Of a DNA stretch of 64,000 nucleotides, positions 9,536 to 16,627 are shown in pieces (positions within the stretch are counted from its first letter, which is position 1; every line of letters starts with the position of its first letter). Below the pieces are notes generated by a model that was not told where the DNA came from, made no database searches, and was given only the letters and a program-made list of their open reading frames with translations. Origin of the DNA: Mycobacterium kansasii ATCC 12478 (GTDB taxonomy: Bacteria > Actinomycetota > Actinomycetes > Mycobacteriales > Mycobacteriaceae). Position numbers and translations under genes: made by a program. Location: assembly GCF_000157895.3 (NCBI RefSeq), contig NC_022663.1:2356001-2420000 (forward strand), given 5' to 3'.

Positions 9536-10231
9536 ATGCCGAAAGTGGTGTCGACGCTGGCACTCGCCACGGTGGCTGCGGTCGGACCCTACGTCACGGC
9601 GTTCGCCATGTTCGGACCGTTCGGGGCGTGTCTGCGCACGGCGTCGGCCACACCGTCGCCGACGTGCAGCAGCGATTTGCGGGAGTGCCTGCGCCTGAGC
9701 GCGAAGACCGGCATTTACGGGGCCAGGTACGTCACCGCCGAGGACGTCGCCAAATGCGTGGAAGCATTCAATGCCTGCATCCACGGCGGCGCCAGCGGTG
9801 GCGGTGACGCTCCACCCCCGCCGCCCACCACCGGTGGCGGCAAGAGCAGTCTGCCGCCACGCTTCGGCATCGACAGCGAACACTTCGCCTACGACTGCTC
9901 ACGCAACGGAGATGCCGTCTCCTGTAAGACCACGTGGAAAACCGCTCCCGCCGAGGTGGATTCGTTCGGTCAGTCCATCACGGGGACGCTGTCGGGGCTC
10001 ACTATGTCGGGCACGGCGACAAGCACCACCAGGTACCACAACTCAGCGGGGTGCAGCCTCGAGTCGACTGAATCCCACTCCCTCAATTTCGTCTTCAACC
10101 TGGGCGGCACTGTCGCTGTGCATTCAGAGCCCTTCGACGAGACGGTGCACTACACCTGCCCCACCGGGGCGGGTTCCAACAACATCCATTCCCCCGCTTT
10201 GGACTTCGCCGCGACGTGGTCGCGGACATAG
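9536..10231 (+). CDS. Secreted protein, first member of a tandem paralog family
   Basis: The 231-residue product has a hydrophobic export signal (about residues 1-30). An N-terminal module follows with SDLRECLRLSAKTGIYG, ARYVTAEDVAKCVEAFNACIHGGA and four cysteines, then a Pro/Gly linker (about 85-100) and a C-terminal beta-rich region with CSRNGDAVSCKTTW, GTLSGLTMSGTAT and a terminal ATWSRT. The same architecture recurs in the genes starting at 10655, 11335 and, in part, 12213. It is followed 27 bases later by a DUF3060 lipoprotein. Function is unknown; extracytoplasmic location is clear, and the paired cysteines suggest disulfides. Confidence 0.8.
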   Translation: MPKVVSTLALATVAAVGPYVTAFAMFGPFGACLRTASATPSPTCSSDLRECLRLSAKTGIYGARYVTAEDVAKCVEAFNACIHGGASGGGDAPPPPPTTGGGKSSLPPRFGIDSEHFAYDCSRNGDAVSCKTTWKTAPAEVDSFGQSITGTLSGLTMSGTATSTTRYHNSAGCSLESTESHSLNFVFNLGGTVAVHSEPFDETVHYTCPTGAGSNNIHSPALDFAATWSRT

Positions 10232-10258
10232 CTGACTGCACGACGGAAGCGAGAGATC

Positions 10259-10645
10259 ATGCGCACCAGATTGTTTCAGCTTCTGATCGGATCGATGGTG
10301 ATTGTCGCCGCGCTGGGCGTCCCCGGCTGCCACAAGAAGCAGCAGGCCGTCGACAAGCCGCCGGTGGCCGAGATGAACAACACCATCAATGACGGCACCT
10401 TCGGCAAGACCGAAACCCTCGACTGCGCCGGCGGCAAGTCGCTCAACATCGGCGGGTCCAAGAACACCCTCACCGTCAAGGGCCGGTGCGCGAAGGTGAT
10501 CATCGGCGGTGACGACAACAAGATCAGCTTCGAAAACATCGAGACCGAACTCACCGTCGCCGGACTGAACAATACCGTCACCTATCGCGACGGTGATCCG
10601 AGCGTCGCGGACCTCGGCACCGGTAACAGCATCACCAAGGGGTGA
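10259..10645 (+). CDS. DUF3060 lipoprotein
   Basis: The 128-residue precursor has a lipoprotein signal with lipobox LGVPGC (cysteine near residue 24). The mature part has the repetitive beta-strand pattern of DUF3060: GKTETLDCAGGKSLNIGG, NTLTVKGRCAKVIIGGDDN, and NNTVTYRDGDPSVADLG. DUF3060 proteins are mycobacterial cell-envelope lipoproteins of unknown function. It lies between two paralogous secreted proteins with gaps of 27 and 9 bases, so it is probably co-transcribed with them. Confidence 0.85.
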   Translation: MRTRLFQLLIGSMVIVAALGVPGCHKKQQAVDKPPVAEMNNTINDGTFGKTETLDCAGGKSLNIGGSKNTLTVKGRCAKVIIGGDDNKISFENIETELTVAGLNNTVTYRDGDPSVADLGTGNSITKG

Positions 10646-10654
10646 GGCCGGCCC

Positions 10655-11353
10655 ATGGTGACACGACTGGCGCTGGCCACAGTGGCGGCGATGGGGCTGT
10701 ATGTCGCCACCCTGGGGATCCCGATGGCAAGCCGGTGTGACGGCGTAGCCGGCGCGGCACCCTCGCGATCCTGCAGCAGTGACTTACGGGAATGCCTGCG
10801 GCTCAGCGCGAAGACCGGCATCTACGGAGCGCGATACGTCACCGCCGACGACGTCGCGAAGTGCGTCGACGCCTTCAACGAATGCATCCACGGGGGTGCC
10901 GGTGCAGGCGGGGCCACTCCCCCGCCGACGACGTCCACCGGGGGCGGTGGCCGCAAGGGTCTGCCGCCGCATCTGGGCATCACCTACGAGGGCACGCTCG
11001 TCAACGACTGCAAGGTCAGCGGAGACAAGGTGTCCTGCAAGATCATCAACCCGAATGCACCTGTCGGGAACCAGGATTCGTGGATCGGTGAGATCAACGG
11101 AACGCTCTCGGGCATGACGATGACGGGCACCCAGACGATACGTGTAGAAGGGCACTACGACGGCTCGCCCGGTTGCTTCTACACCGAGGAGGCCAGCGGT
11201 CCCGCCACGTATGTGTTCAACTCCGACGGAACCGTCGCGATGCGCAACGGCCCGCTCCAGTGGCAACATACCGACTACGGCAGCTGCTCGAACAGTTCCT
11301 CGCAGACCAGTGCGCAGACTGAGGGAACGGCGCAGTGGTCGCCCCTCGGATAG
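10655..11353 (+). CDS. Secreted protein, second member of the tandem paralog family
   Basis: The 232-residue protein repeats the architecture of the gene at 9536: an export signal, CSSDLRECLRLSAKTGIYG with ARYVTADDVAKCVDAFNECIHGGA, a Gly/Pro/Thr linker, then a beta-rich C-terminal region (CKVSGDKVSCKI, GTLSGMTMTGTQT) ending TAQWSPLG. N-terminal module identity to the first paralog is very high, while the C-terminal half has diverged. It starts 9 bases after the DUF3060 gene, and its last 19 bases overlap the start of the third paralog. Confidence 0.8.
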   Translation: MVTRLALATVAAMGLYVATLGIPMASRCDGVAGAAPSRSCSSDLRECLRLSAKTGIYGARYVTADDVAKCVDAFNECIHGGAGAGGATPPPTTSTGGGGRKGLPPHLGITYEGTLVNDCKVSGDKVSCKIINPNAPVGNQDSWIGEINGTLSGMTMTGTQTIRVEGHYDGSPGCFYTEEASGPATYVFNSDGTVAMRNGPLQWQHTDYGSCSNSSSQTSAQTEGTAQWSPLG

Positions 11354-12009
11354 CGCTCGCAACGGCAGGGGCGGTGAGACTGTATGTCTGCCCGCTCGGA
11401 TCACCCATGGCGACCGGGTGTGTCGCCGGTGCCGCGCCCTCGCCGACGTGCGGCGAAGACCTGCCACAGTGCCTGCGGCTGAGCGCCAAGACCGGAATCC
11501 ACGGGGCGCCCTACGTCACCGCCGAGAACGTGCGCACATGCATGGAGGCCTTCAACTCCTGCATCCACAGAGGTGCCAGCGGCGGTGGCAGCTCTTCTCC
11601 GCCCGCAACGTCGACCCCGACCCGAGGCGGGAACGGAGCAGTAGTGCCAAAGCGTTCCACGATCCGGGGAGAGGACTTCGACTCCATAGTCAGCGGAAGT
11701 ACCGTTGACTGCACCGCAAGACCGGACAGCAGCGATCCGAGTACGACGAAATGGATTTCGGCCACGTTGTCCGGGTCGACCATGACGGGAAAGAGAACAG
11801 ATTACTTCGTGGGCCCTTCCCTACAGGGTTGCGTCTTCACGGTCGACTATTTCTGGCCTGTTACCTACCAATTCAAATCTGACGGCATTGGCCACCTGAA
11901 GATGGGGCAGGGGCACAACGAGCAGACTCTCAGCGGCACGTGCTCAGGGACGTTCACCGAAACGGTGGAAGGCTTCGAAGGACCGGTCGAATGGTCAGCC
12001 AACGAGTAG
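11335..12009 (+). CDS. Secreted protein, third member of the tandem paralog family
   Basis: The 224-residue product starts at a GTG inside the end of the preceding gene (19-base overlap). This start is supported because MVAPRIALATAGAVRLYV aligns with the starts of the other paralogs. It contains CGEDLPQCLRLSAKTGIHG, YVTAENVRTCMEAFNSCIH, a Ser/Pro/Thr linker, and a C-terminal region with ATLSGSTMTGKRT. It is the most diverged of the three full-length copies: the module CSSDLRECLRL has become CGEDLPQCLRL. Confidence 0.75.
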   Translation: MVAPRIALATAGAVRLYVCPLGSPMATGCVAGAAPSPTCGEDLPQCLRLSAKTGIHGAPYVTAENVRTCMEAFNSCIHRGASGGGSSSPPATSTPTRGGNGAVVPKRSTIRGEDFDSIVSGSTVDCTARPDSSDPSTTKWISATLSGSTMTGKRTDYFVGPSLQGCVFTVDYFWPVTYQFKSDGIGHLKMGQGHNEQTLSGTCSGTFTETVEGFEGPVEWSANE

Positions 12010-12060
12010 GTGCACCACCGTCGAACGTCCAGCCACTCCGAACAGGGAGGCGAGAACCAA

Positions 12061-12212
12061 TGCAGACAACACCCATTCGCGTGGCCACCGACCCATTGCC
12101 TGAAGTCACCGCACTGCGTCTTGTCAGCGGCTGCAGTCCGGACAAACAGCCCCTTGGCAAGCCGCCGGTCGTCGAGGCCGGCCACACCATCAAAGACGGC
12201 AAGGCGCAGAAG
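12061..12212 (+). pseudogene. Remnant of a second DUF3060 lipoprotein N-terminus
   Basis: The frame opening at the ATG at 12061 contains LRLVSGCSPDKQPLGKPPVVEAGHTIKDGK in outline. This parallels the start of the lipoprotein at 10259 (GVPGCHKKQQAVDKPPVAE then NNTINDG). The DUF3060 body is missing and the frame runs directly into the fourth secreted paralog. This looks like the scar of a duplicated lipoprotein-plus-secreted-protein unit. It may alternatively be translated as an N-terminal extension of the next gene. Confidence 0.5.
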
Positions 12213-12788
12213 GTGACGCGACTGAGGCCCAAACTTCTCTTGGCCGCGGCGGCGGGGGTGACCGCATGGCAAATTGCGGGCTGCACGGCTGGCAGCCACC
12301 AATCCGTACAACCGACGCCGGCCGAGCCAGGCCCCACTGCTCCGATGTCGACCTCAACCTCCTCTGCGGGTGGCGGTGAGGCGACCTTGCCTGAGCATTT
12401 CGAGATTCAGTACGGCGACCTGGTTTCCGACTGCCATGTCCGCGCGAGTTCGGTAACTTGCAACGAAACTTTGAAGAACCTTAAGCCGACAGAGACGTAC
12501 ACAGGCACGATGACGGGGAAGCTGTCCGGGATGACGGTGACCGGATACGCCAGGTCGTACGCGACGAATCCAGATCCACAAAGTCCCGAATGCACCGGCA
12601 CCGCCGAGATGTCCGGGCCGATCTCCTACATCTTCCGCCCGGACGGAACCCTTTCGGCGCGTTGGGGTCCCTATCAACGGGTCTTCACCAACAGTTGTCT
12701 AACCTCCCAGCCACCGCCCAATTCGGGGGAGGACCCGAACCGCGAACCGGTATCTGAGTGGACCGCCACATGGTCGCCAATCAAGTAG
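12213..12788 (+). CDS. Lipoprotein-like fourth member of the secreted family, C-terminal module only
   Basis: From the GTG at 12213 (MTRLRPKLLLAAAAGVTAWQ) the product is 191 residues with a signal sequence and lipobox-like AWQIAGC. The paralogs' CxxDLRECL module is absent. After a Pro/Ser/Thr linker comes the shared beta-rich region: CHVRASSVTCNETL, GKLSGMTVTGYAR, ISYIFRPDGTLSARWGP and the ending ATWSPIK. The frame is open upstream, so the start could be 12061 or 11940; I prefer 12213 because it gives a clean signal peptide. Function is unknown. Confidence 0.6.
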   Translation: MTRLRPKLLLAAAAGVTAWQIAGCTAGSHQSVQPTPAEPGPTAPMSTSTSSAGGGEATLPEHFEIQYGDLVSDCHVRASSVTCNETLKNLKPTETYTGTMTGKLSGMTVTGYARSYATNPDPQSPECTGTAEMSGPISYIFRPDGTLSARWGPYQRVFTNSCLTSQPPPNSGEDPNREPVSEWTATWSPIK

Positions 12789-12869
12789 GTATGCGTGAAG
12801 CGCTCCGACCGGACGGGAATCTGCGCGCAGGAGGAGCGATTTGATGCCCTGAGCTGGGCTGATACACAG

Positions 12870-12943
12870 TGGCCAGGGGCGGGATCGAACCGCCGACCTT
12901 CCGCTTTTCAGGCGGACGCTCATACCGACTGAGCTACCTGGCC
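12870..12943 (-). tRNA. tRNA-Phe (GAA)
   Basis: The minus strand folds as a cloverleaf with acceptor GGCCAGG/CCTGGCC, D-arm GCTCAGTCGG, anticodon loop CTGAAAA giving anticodon GAA, and T-arm GGTTCGATCC. No CCA is encoded. It is first of four clustered tRNA genes; M. tuberculosis has the same cluster at this place. Confidence 0.95.
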
Positions 12944-12972
12944 GGAAGGCAGCATGTGCCTGGCCGTATCGG

Positions 12973-13046
12973 CGACCCTGACGGGACTCGAACCCGCGAC
13001 CTCCGCCGTGACAGGGCGGCGCGCTAACCAACTGCGCCACAGGGCC
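12973..13046 (-). tRNA. tRNA-Asp (GTC)
   Basis: The minus-strand cloverleaf has acceptor GGCCCTG/CAGGGTC, anticodon loop CTGTCAC (anticodon GTC) and T-arm GGTTCGAGTCC, with discriminator G as expected for Asp. It lies 29 bases from tRNA-Phe in the same orientation. Confidence 0.95.
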
Positions 13047-13084
13047 ATGCTGTGCTACTGCTCCGCGATACCCGCATCGCAGGG

Positions 13085-13158
13085 TACCCCCTACGGGATT
13101 CGAACCCGCGTTACCGCCTTGAAAGGGCGGCGTCCTAGGCCGTCTAGACGAAGGGGGC
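13085..13158 (-). tRNA. tRNA-Glu (TTC)
   Basis: The minus-strand cloverleaf begins GCCCCCTTCGTC and has anticodon loop CTTTCAA (anticodon TTC) and T-arm GGTTCGAATCC. It shares orientation and probably a transcript with tRNA-Asp and tRNA-Phe. Confidence 0.95.
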
Positions 13159-13281
13159 AGAACCGAATCTCTCCGGGGCACTCGCAATGTGGTCATCATT
13201 GGGAGCCACGTCAGCTTAGGTCACCCCGGGCCTAATCCTCAAACGAGCTTCGCCCGGGCACGCAGTATCCTGGGACTCCGC

Positions 13282-13354
13282 GCCCCTATAGCTCAGTTGG
13301 TAGAGCTACGGACTTTTAATCCGCAGGTCCCAGGTTCGAGTCCTGGTGGGGGCA
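13282..13354 (+). tRNA. tRNA-Lys (TTT)
   Basis: The plus-strand cloverleaf begins GCCCCTATAGCTC and has anticodon loop CTTTTAA (anticodon TTT) and T-arm GGTTCGAGTCC. It is divergent from the other three tRNAs. A TATCCT hexamer at 13266-13271 is a plausible -10 box. Confidence 0.95.
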
Positions 13355-13572
13355 CCGAGAACGCACCGAGAACCACGAATTCGCCCCCCGCCGACGCCGG
13401 GCGGCGCACCGGCCGATCGCCCCTCATCACCGTTCAGACTGCCCGCACAGCCGCCCCAACCGCGGCCGCCGATCCCGCCGATCGCCGGGTTCCTGGCAAC
13501 GAGCGGCTCCAACCGAGGCGCGCATGGTCAGCCCGCGTTCAGAGCCGCACATCGCTTGGCTATGCTGCGGTT

Positions 13573-14388
13573 ATGCTTCCCGAAATGAGTCAGGATGGAA
13601 TCCAACCCAACGCGCCCGTCGCCCTGGTGACGATGGAAATCCGGCACCCGGCAACAGATTCCCTCACCGAATCAACCAGCCGGGAACTCAAACACCTTCT
13701 CATCAATGACTTGCCGATCGAGCGCCAGGCGCAGGACGTGAGTTGGGGAGTGACGGCACCCGGCGCCGCCCCGACCCCCGTTGCGGACCGCTTCGTCCGC
13801 TACGGCAACCGGGACAATACCGTTTCGGCCTCACTGAAGAACCAGGCCATCGTCGTCGAAACCAGCGCTTACCGCGACTTCGAGACCTTTTGCGACCTCG
13901 TGTTACGGGTCGCCGACGCCCGCGCGCAGGTTTCGTCGATCGTCGGAGTAGAGCGCATCGGTCTGCGATATGTCCTCGAGATCCGGGTCCCGGTTGGAGT
14001 CGACGGCCGGGTCAACTGGGGCAACTGGATCGACGAGCAGCTGCTCGGGCCCTACCGCATCGCACCGGGCGGCCTGTCGCTGACCGAGTGGCAGGGTGCC
14101 GCGGTTTACCGGGAACCCCAACCGGGCAAGTCGTTGATCTTGCGGTACGGGCCCGGTGTGGGCCAGGCGCTGGATCAGAGCTACCATCTGCGCCGCATCA
14201 CGCCGCCGCAGACCGGTCCGTTCTTCCTCATGGATATCGACAGCTTCTGGACTCCGGTGGGGGGCTCCATTCCGGAATACAACCGGGACGCGCTCGTGTC
14301 CACCTTGACCGACCTGTACGGTCCCGCCCGCGAAGTGTTCCAGGACCTGATCACCGCCCGCCTCAAAGACGAGCTGCTTCGCCAATAA
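13573..14388 (+). CDS. TIGR04255-like conserved protein (Rv0831c ortholog)
   Basis: The 271-residue product starts MLPEMSQDGIQPNAPVALV and matches, from memory, the length and sequence of M. tuberculosis Rv0831c. It has no signal peptide or membrane segment. Its features, ERIGLRYVLEIRVP, a central FWTPVGGSIPEYN and a helical end, fit the TIGR04255 family, whose biochemical role is unknown. The start at 13573 follows the ortholog; the upstream frame is open through the tRNA-Lys gene and is not coding. It is convergent with the methyltransferase gene. Confidence 0.85.
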   Translation: MLPEMSQDGIQPNAPVALVTMEIRHPATDSLTESTSRELKHLLINDLPIERQAQDVSWGVTAPGAAPTPVADRFVRYGNRDNTVSASLKNQAIVVETSAYRDFETFCDLVLRVADARAQVSSIVGVERIGLRYVLEIRVPVGVDGRVNWGNWIDEQLLGPYRIAPGGLSLTEWQGAAVYREPQPGKSLILRYGPGVGQALDQSYHLRRITPPQTGPFFLMDIDSFWTPVGGSIPEYNRDALVSTLTDLYGPAREVFQDLITARLKDELLRQ

Positions 14389-14413
14389 ACCAGTCAGGCG
14401 AGGGCCGATTACC

Positions 14414-15319
14414 TCAGCACCCGAGCACCGCACTGGTGTAGGTCACGTCGGCGAACGCGGTCGCGAGTTCGTCGTCGGGATATTCGAAGCCATTGGCTTG
14501 GTGGAGTTCCTTGACGGTGTGCGACGACGTCTGCCAGCCCTGGCGAGATAGATGCTCGATGATATGGCTGCGTTGGCCGTGATACACCAGGTCGTTGAAG
14601 TCGATGTCGAACCCGAGTTCGCTCATCCGGTCGTGATGGGAGCGCCACCGCTCGTCGGCGAAAATCTTGGTGTCGGGCACAAATTCGAACGCCAGCCGGC
14701 TGCCGGGGGCGCTCAACCCGGTGATGTTGTCGAACAGGGCGTCCTGCGCGTCCTCAGGCAGGTAGACCAGCAACCCTTCGGCGCTCCAGGCCGAGGGGAC
14801 CTGCTCGTCGAATCCCGCGGCCTGCAGCGCGGCGGCCCAGTCGTCGCGCAAATCGATCGCGACGGTGCGACGCTGGGCGGTGGGCTCGGCGCCGAGACCG
14901 CTCAGCGTTGACGTCTTGAACGCGATCACCTCTGGCATGTCGACTTCGTAGACGACGGTGCCCTTCGGCCACGGCAGCCGATAGGCGCGGGCATCCAGGC
15001 CGGACGCCAGGATGACCACCTGGCCGATGCCGCTCCCCGCGGCCTCGAGGAAGAACCGGTCGTAGAACCTGGTCCGGCAGGCCATCCCGCGGGCCACGCG
15101 CTCCGGGTTGAACTCGGAATCCTCCTCGACCGGGATCTGCCCGTCCACCATCCGGGTATAGACGTCCATACCGACCGCTCGCACCAATGGCGCGGCGAAC
15201 GGGTCGTCAATCAAGGCGAATTCGCGGCTAGCGGCCAGCGCGCGCTGCGCGGCCACCATGGTTGCCGTCGCGCCGACGCTCGTCGCAAGATCCCAGCGAT
15301 CACGTTCGGTACGCGCCAT
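14414..15319 (-). CDS. Class I SAM-dependent methyltransferase (TIGR00027/LCM-type, Rv0830 ortholog)
   Basis: The 301-residue protein starts MARTERDRWDLATSVGATAT, typical of the large mycobacterial TIGR00027 family of putative S-adenosylmethionine-dependent methyltransferases. The SAM-binding motif VVILASGLDARAYRL lies near residues 100-115, followed by acidic YEVDMPEV. The family is expanded in mycobacteria, and its substrates are mostly unknown, with O-methylation of carboxylates often suggested. The divergent neighbour is the deaminase gene, about 90 bases away. Confidence 0.88.
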   Translation of the reverse strand: MARTERDRWDLATSVGATATMVAAQRALAASREFALIDDPFAAPLVRAVGMDVYTRMVDGQIPVEEDSEFNPERVARGMACRTRFYDRFFLEAAGSGIGQVVILASGLDARAYRLPWPKGTVVYEVDMPEVIAFKTSTLSGLGAEPTAQRRTVAIDLRDDWAAALQAAGFDEQVPSAWSAEGLLVYLPEDAQDALFDNITGLSAPGSRLAFEFVPDTKIFADERWRSHHDRMSELGFDIDFNDLVYHGQRSHIIEHLSRQGWQTSSHTVKELHQANGFEYPDDELATAFADVTYTSAVLGC

Positions 15320-15408
15320 GGAAGTTCCTTCGCCGAACCAGAAGAAAGATAGATAACCTAGTTACTATCACAGGCTCGATCGCGCCTGCCGGACTACTCT
15401 GACCAACC

Positions 15409-15909
15409 ATGATCGACTTCGCCCAGCGCACCATCGATCTCGCCCGCCAGAACGTGGCCGAGGGCGGCCGCCCCTTTGCGACGGTCATCGTCAAAGACGG
15501 CGAGATCCTTGCCGAAAGCGCCAACAAGGTCGCGCAGACCAACGATCCCACCGCCCACGCCGAGATCCTTGCCATCCGCGAGGCCTGCACCAAGCTGGGC
15601 ACCGAGCACCTGGTGGGTACCACTATCTACGTGTTGGCGCACCCGTGCCCCATGTGCCTCGGATCGCTGTACTACTGCTCGCCCGACGAAGTGGTATTTC
15701 TGACGACGCGCGACTCCTACGAACCGCATTATGTCGACGACCGCAAATACTTCGAACTTGCCACCTTCTATGACGAATTCGCCAAAGGCTGGCGGGATCG
15801 GCGCCTGCCAATGCGGTACGAGCCGCGCCCCGCCGCCGTCGACGTCTACCGGTTCTGGCAGGAGCGCAACGGCGGACGGCGCACGGCCACCGCCGTACCG
15901 GCCGGTTAG
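15409..15909 (+). CDS. Cytidine/deoxycytidylate deaminase family protein (Rv0828c ortholog)
   Basis: The 166-residue zinc-dependent deaminase has the HAE motif (PTAHAEILAI, about residues 46-55) and PCPMC (about 80-84) that bind zinc and supply the catalytic glutamate. The surrounding sequence is closer to the guanine-deaminase/tRNA-adenosine-deaminase branch than to Cdd, so the base acted on is uncertain. It is followed by kmtR on the same strand, 57 bases downstream, with kmtR's own promoter in the gap. Confidence 0.85.
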   Translation: MIDFAQRTIDLARQNVAEGGRPFATVIVKDGEILAESANKVAQTNDPTAHAEILAIREACTKLGTEHLVGTTIYVLAHPCPMCLGSLYYCSPDEVVFLTTRDSYEPHYVDDRKYFELATFYDEFAKGWRDRRLPMRYEPRPAAVDVYRFWQERNGGRRTATAVPAG

Positions 15910-15932
15910 ACGGGCGCCGACCTGGACGCCGG

Positions 15933-15980
15933 TTGACAGCACGTCAAACTGCACTATTATCTGCGTATGCACGCAAATAA
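15933..15980 (+). promoter_or_regulatory. kmtR promoter and overlapping operator palindrome
   Basis: A near-consensus promoter has TTGACA at 15933-15938, a 16-base spacer and TATTAT at 15955-15960. The ATG of kmtR is at 15967, seven bases after the -10 box, so transcription probably starts at or beside the start codon (a leaderless mRNA). A 24-base imperfect palindrome at 15957-15980, with arms TTATCTGCGT and ACGCAAATAA around ATGC, covers the -10 end and the start codon. It is a good candidate for the autoregulatory KmtR site, since ArsR-type sensors bind such repeats. Confidence 0.7.
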
Positions 15981-16347
15981 CAGACCGACCAGGTTGCCCG
16001 ACGACCAGGCCGGTCTCGTGGTCGAGGTGTTCCGGATGCTCGCCGACGCCACCCGCGTGCAGATTCTGTGGTCCCTGGCAACTACGGAGATGTCGGTCAA
16101 CGAGCTGGCTGAACACGTACGCAAGCCGGCGCCGTCGGTGTCCCAGCATCTGGCCAAGCTGCGGATGGCGCGCTTGGTTCGCACCCGCCGCGACGGTACG
16201 ACGATCTTCTACAGCCTGGAAAACGACCACGTGCGCCAACTCGTCATCGACGCCGTCTTCAACGCCGAGCACGCCGGTCCCGGCGTGCCCCGCCACCACC
16301 GCGGCGACGGACTGCAGGCAGTCTCCGCAACACCAGATGCTGGATAA
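15967..16347 (+). CDS. kmtR: ArsR/SmtB-family nickel/cobalt-sensing repressor KmtR
   Basis: The 126-residue winged-helix protein has FRMLADATRVQILWSL and the recognition region KPAPSVSQHLAKLRMARLVRTRRDGTTIFY in outline, matching M. tuberculosis KmtR (Rv0827c). KmtR represses its own gene and the cdf efflux gene cdf/Rv2025c and is released by Ni(II) or Co(II). Candidate metal ligands include the His and Glu residues of the C-terminal AEHAGPGVPRHHRGDG. A gene for a histidine-rich protein follows 49 bases downstream. Confidence 0.92.
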   Translation: MHANNRPTRLPDDQAGLVVEVFRMLADATRVQILWSLATTEMSVNELAEHVRKPAPSVSQHLAKLRMARLVRTRRDGTTIFYSLENDHVRQLVIDAVFNAEHAGPGVPRHHRGDGLQAVSATPDAG

Positions 16348-16396
16348 CCGAATCCACCAGCGCCACAACATATTTCACATTGAGGAGGTAACTATC

Positions 16397-16618
16397 ATGG
16401 TAGCCACCCACACCCATGACGCACCGCACACGCACGACCATCAGCACGGCGACATAACCCACAGCCACGCGCACACCAGCCATGAGCACGAGCATGTCGC
16501 CCATGAGCACCCACACTCACACGACGACGGGACCCAGCACACCCACGAGCACGTCCATCAGCGCGGCCTCGAAGGCCTTGAAGGCCTTGAAGAGGTGCAC
16601 AGCCACGCGCACAGCTGA
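16397..16618 (+). CDS. Small histidine-rich protein, putative Ni/Co/Zn buffer
   Basis: The 73-residue product is about one-third histidine: MVATHTHDAPHTHDHQHG, repeated HxH and HEHEH clusters, then EGLEGLEEVHSHAHS. A strong GAGGAGGT ribosome-binding site at 16382-16389 sets the start. There is no signal peptide, so it should be cytosolic. Histidine-rich tracts like this bind nickel, cobalt or zinc. Its place directly after the Ni/Co sensor gene kmtR suggests co-regulated metal storage or delivery, which is inference. The larger frame open upstream is a shadow of kmtR and the deaminase. Confidence 0.75.
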   Translation: MVATHTHDAPHTHDHQHGDITHSHAHTSHEHEHVAHEHPHSHDDGTQHTHEHVHQRGLEGLEGLEEVHSHAHS

Positions 16619-16627
16619 GTCGAGGGT

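Noticed and set aside
9135..9563. 142-residue minus-strand ORF upstream of the secreted-protein cluster
   Set aside because: No recognisable domain or ribosome-binding site, and it overlaps the probable promoter and the start of the plus-strand gene.
12870..13354. tRNA cluster as attachment site of a mobile element
   Set aside because: No integrase and no duplicated tRNA 3' end is found on either side; the neighbours are core genes.
13189..13572. N-terminal extension of the Rv0831c ortholog
   Set aside because: The open frame runs through the tRNA-Lys gene; the ATG at 13573 matches the known ortholog.
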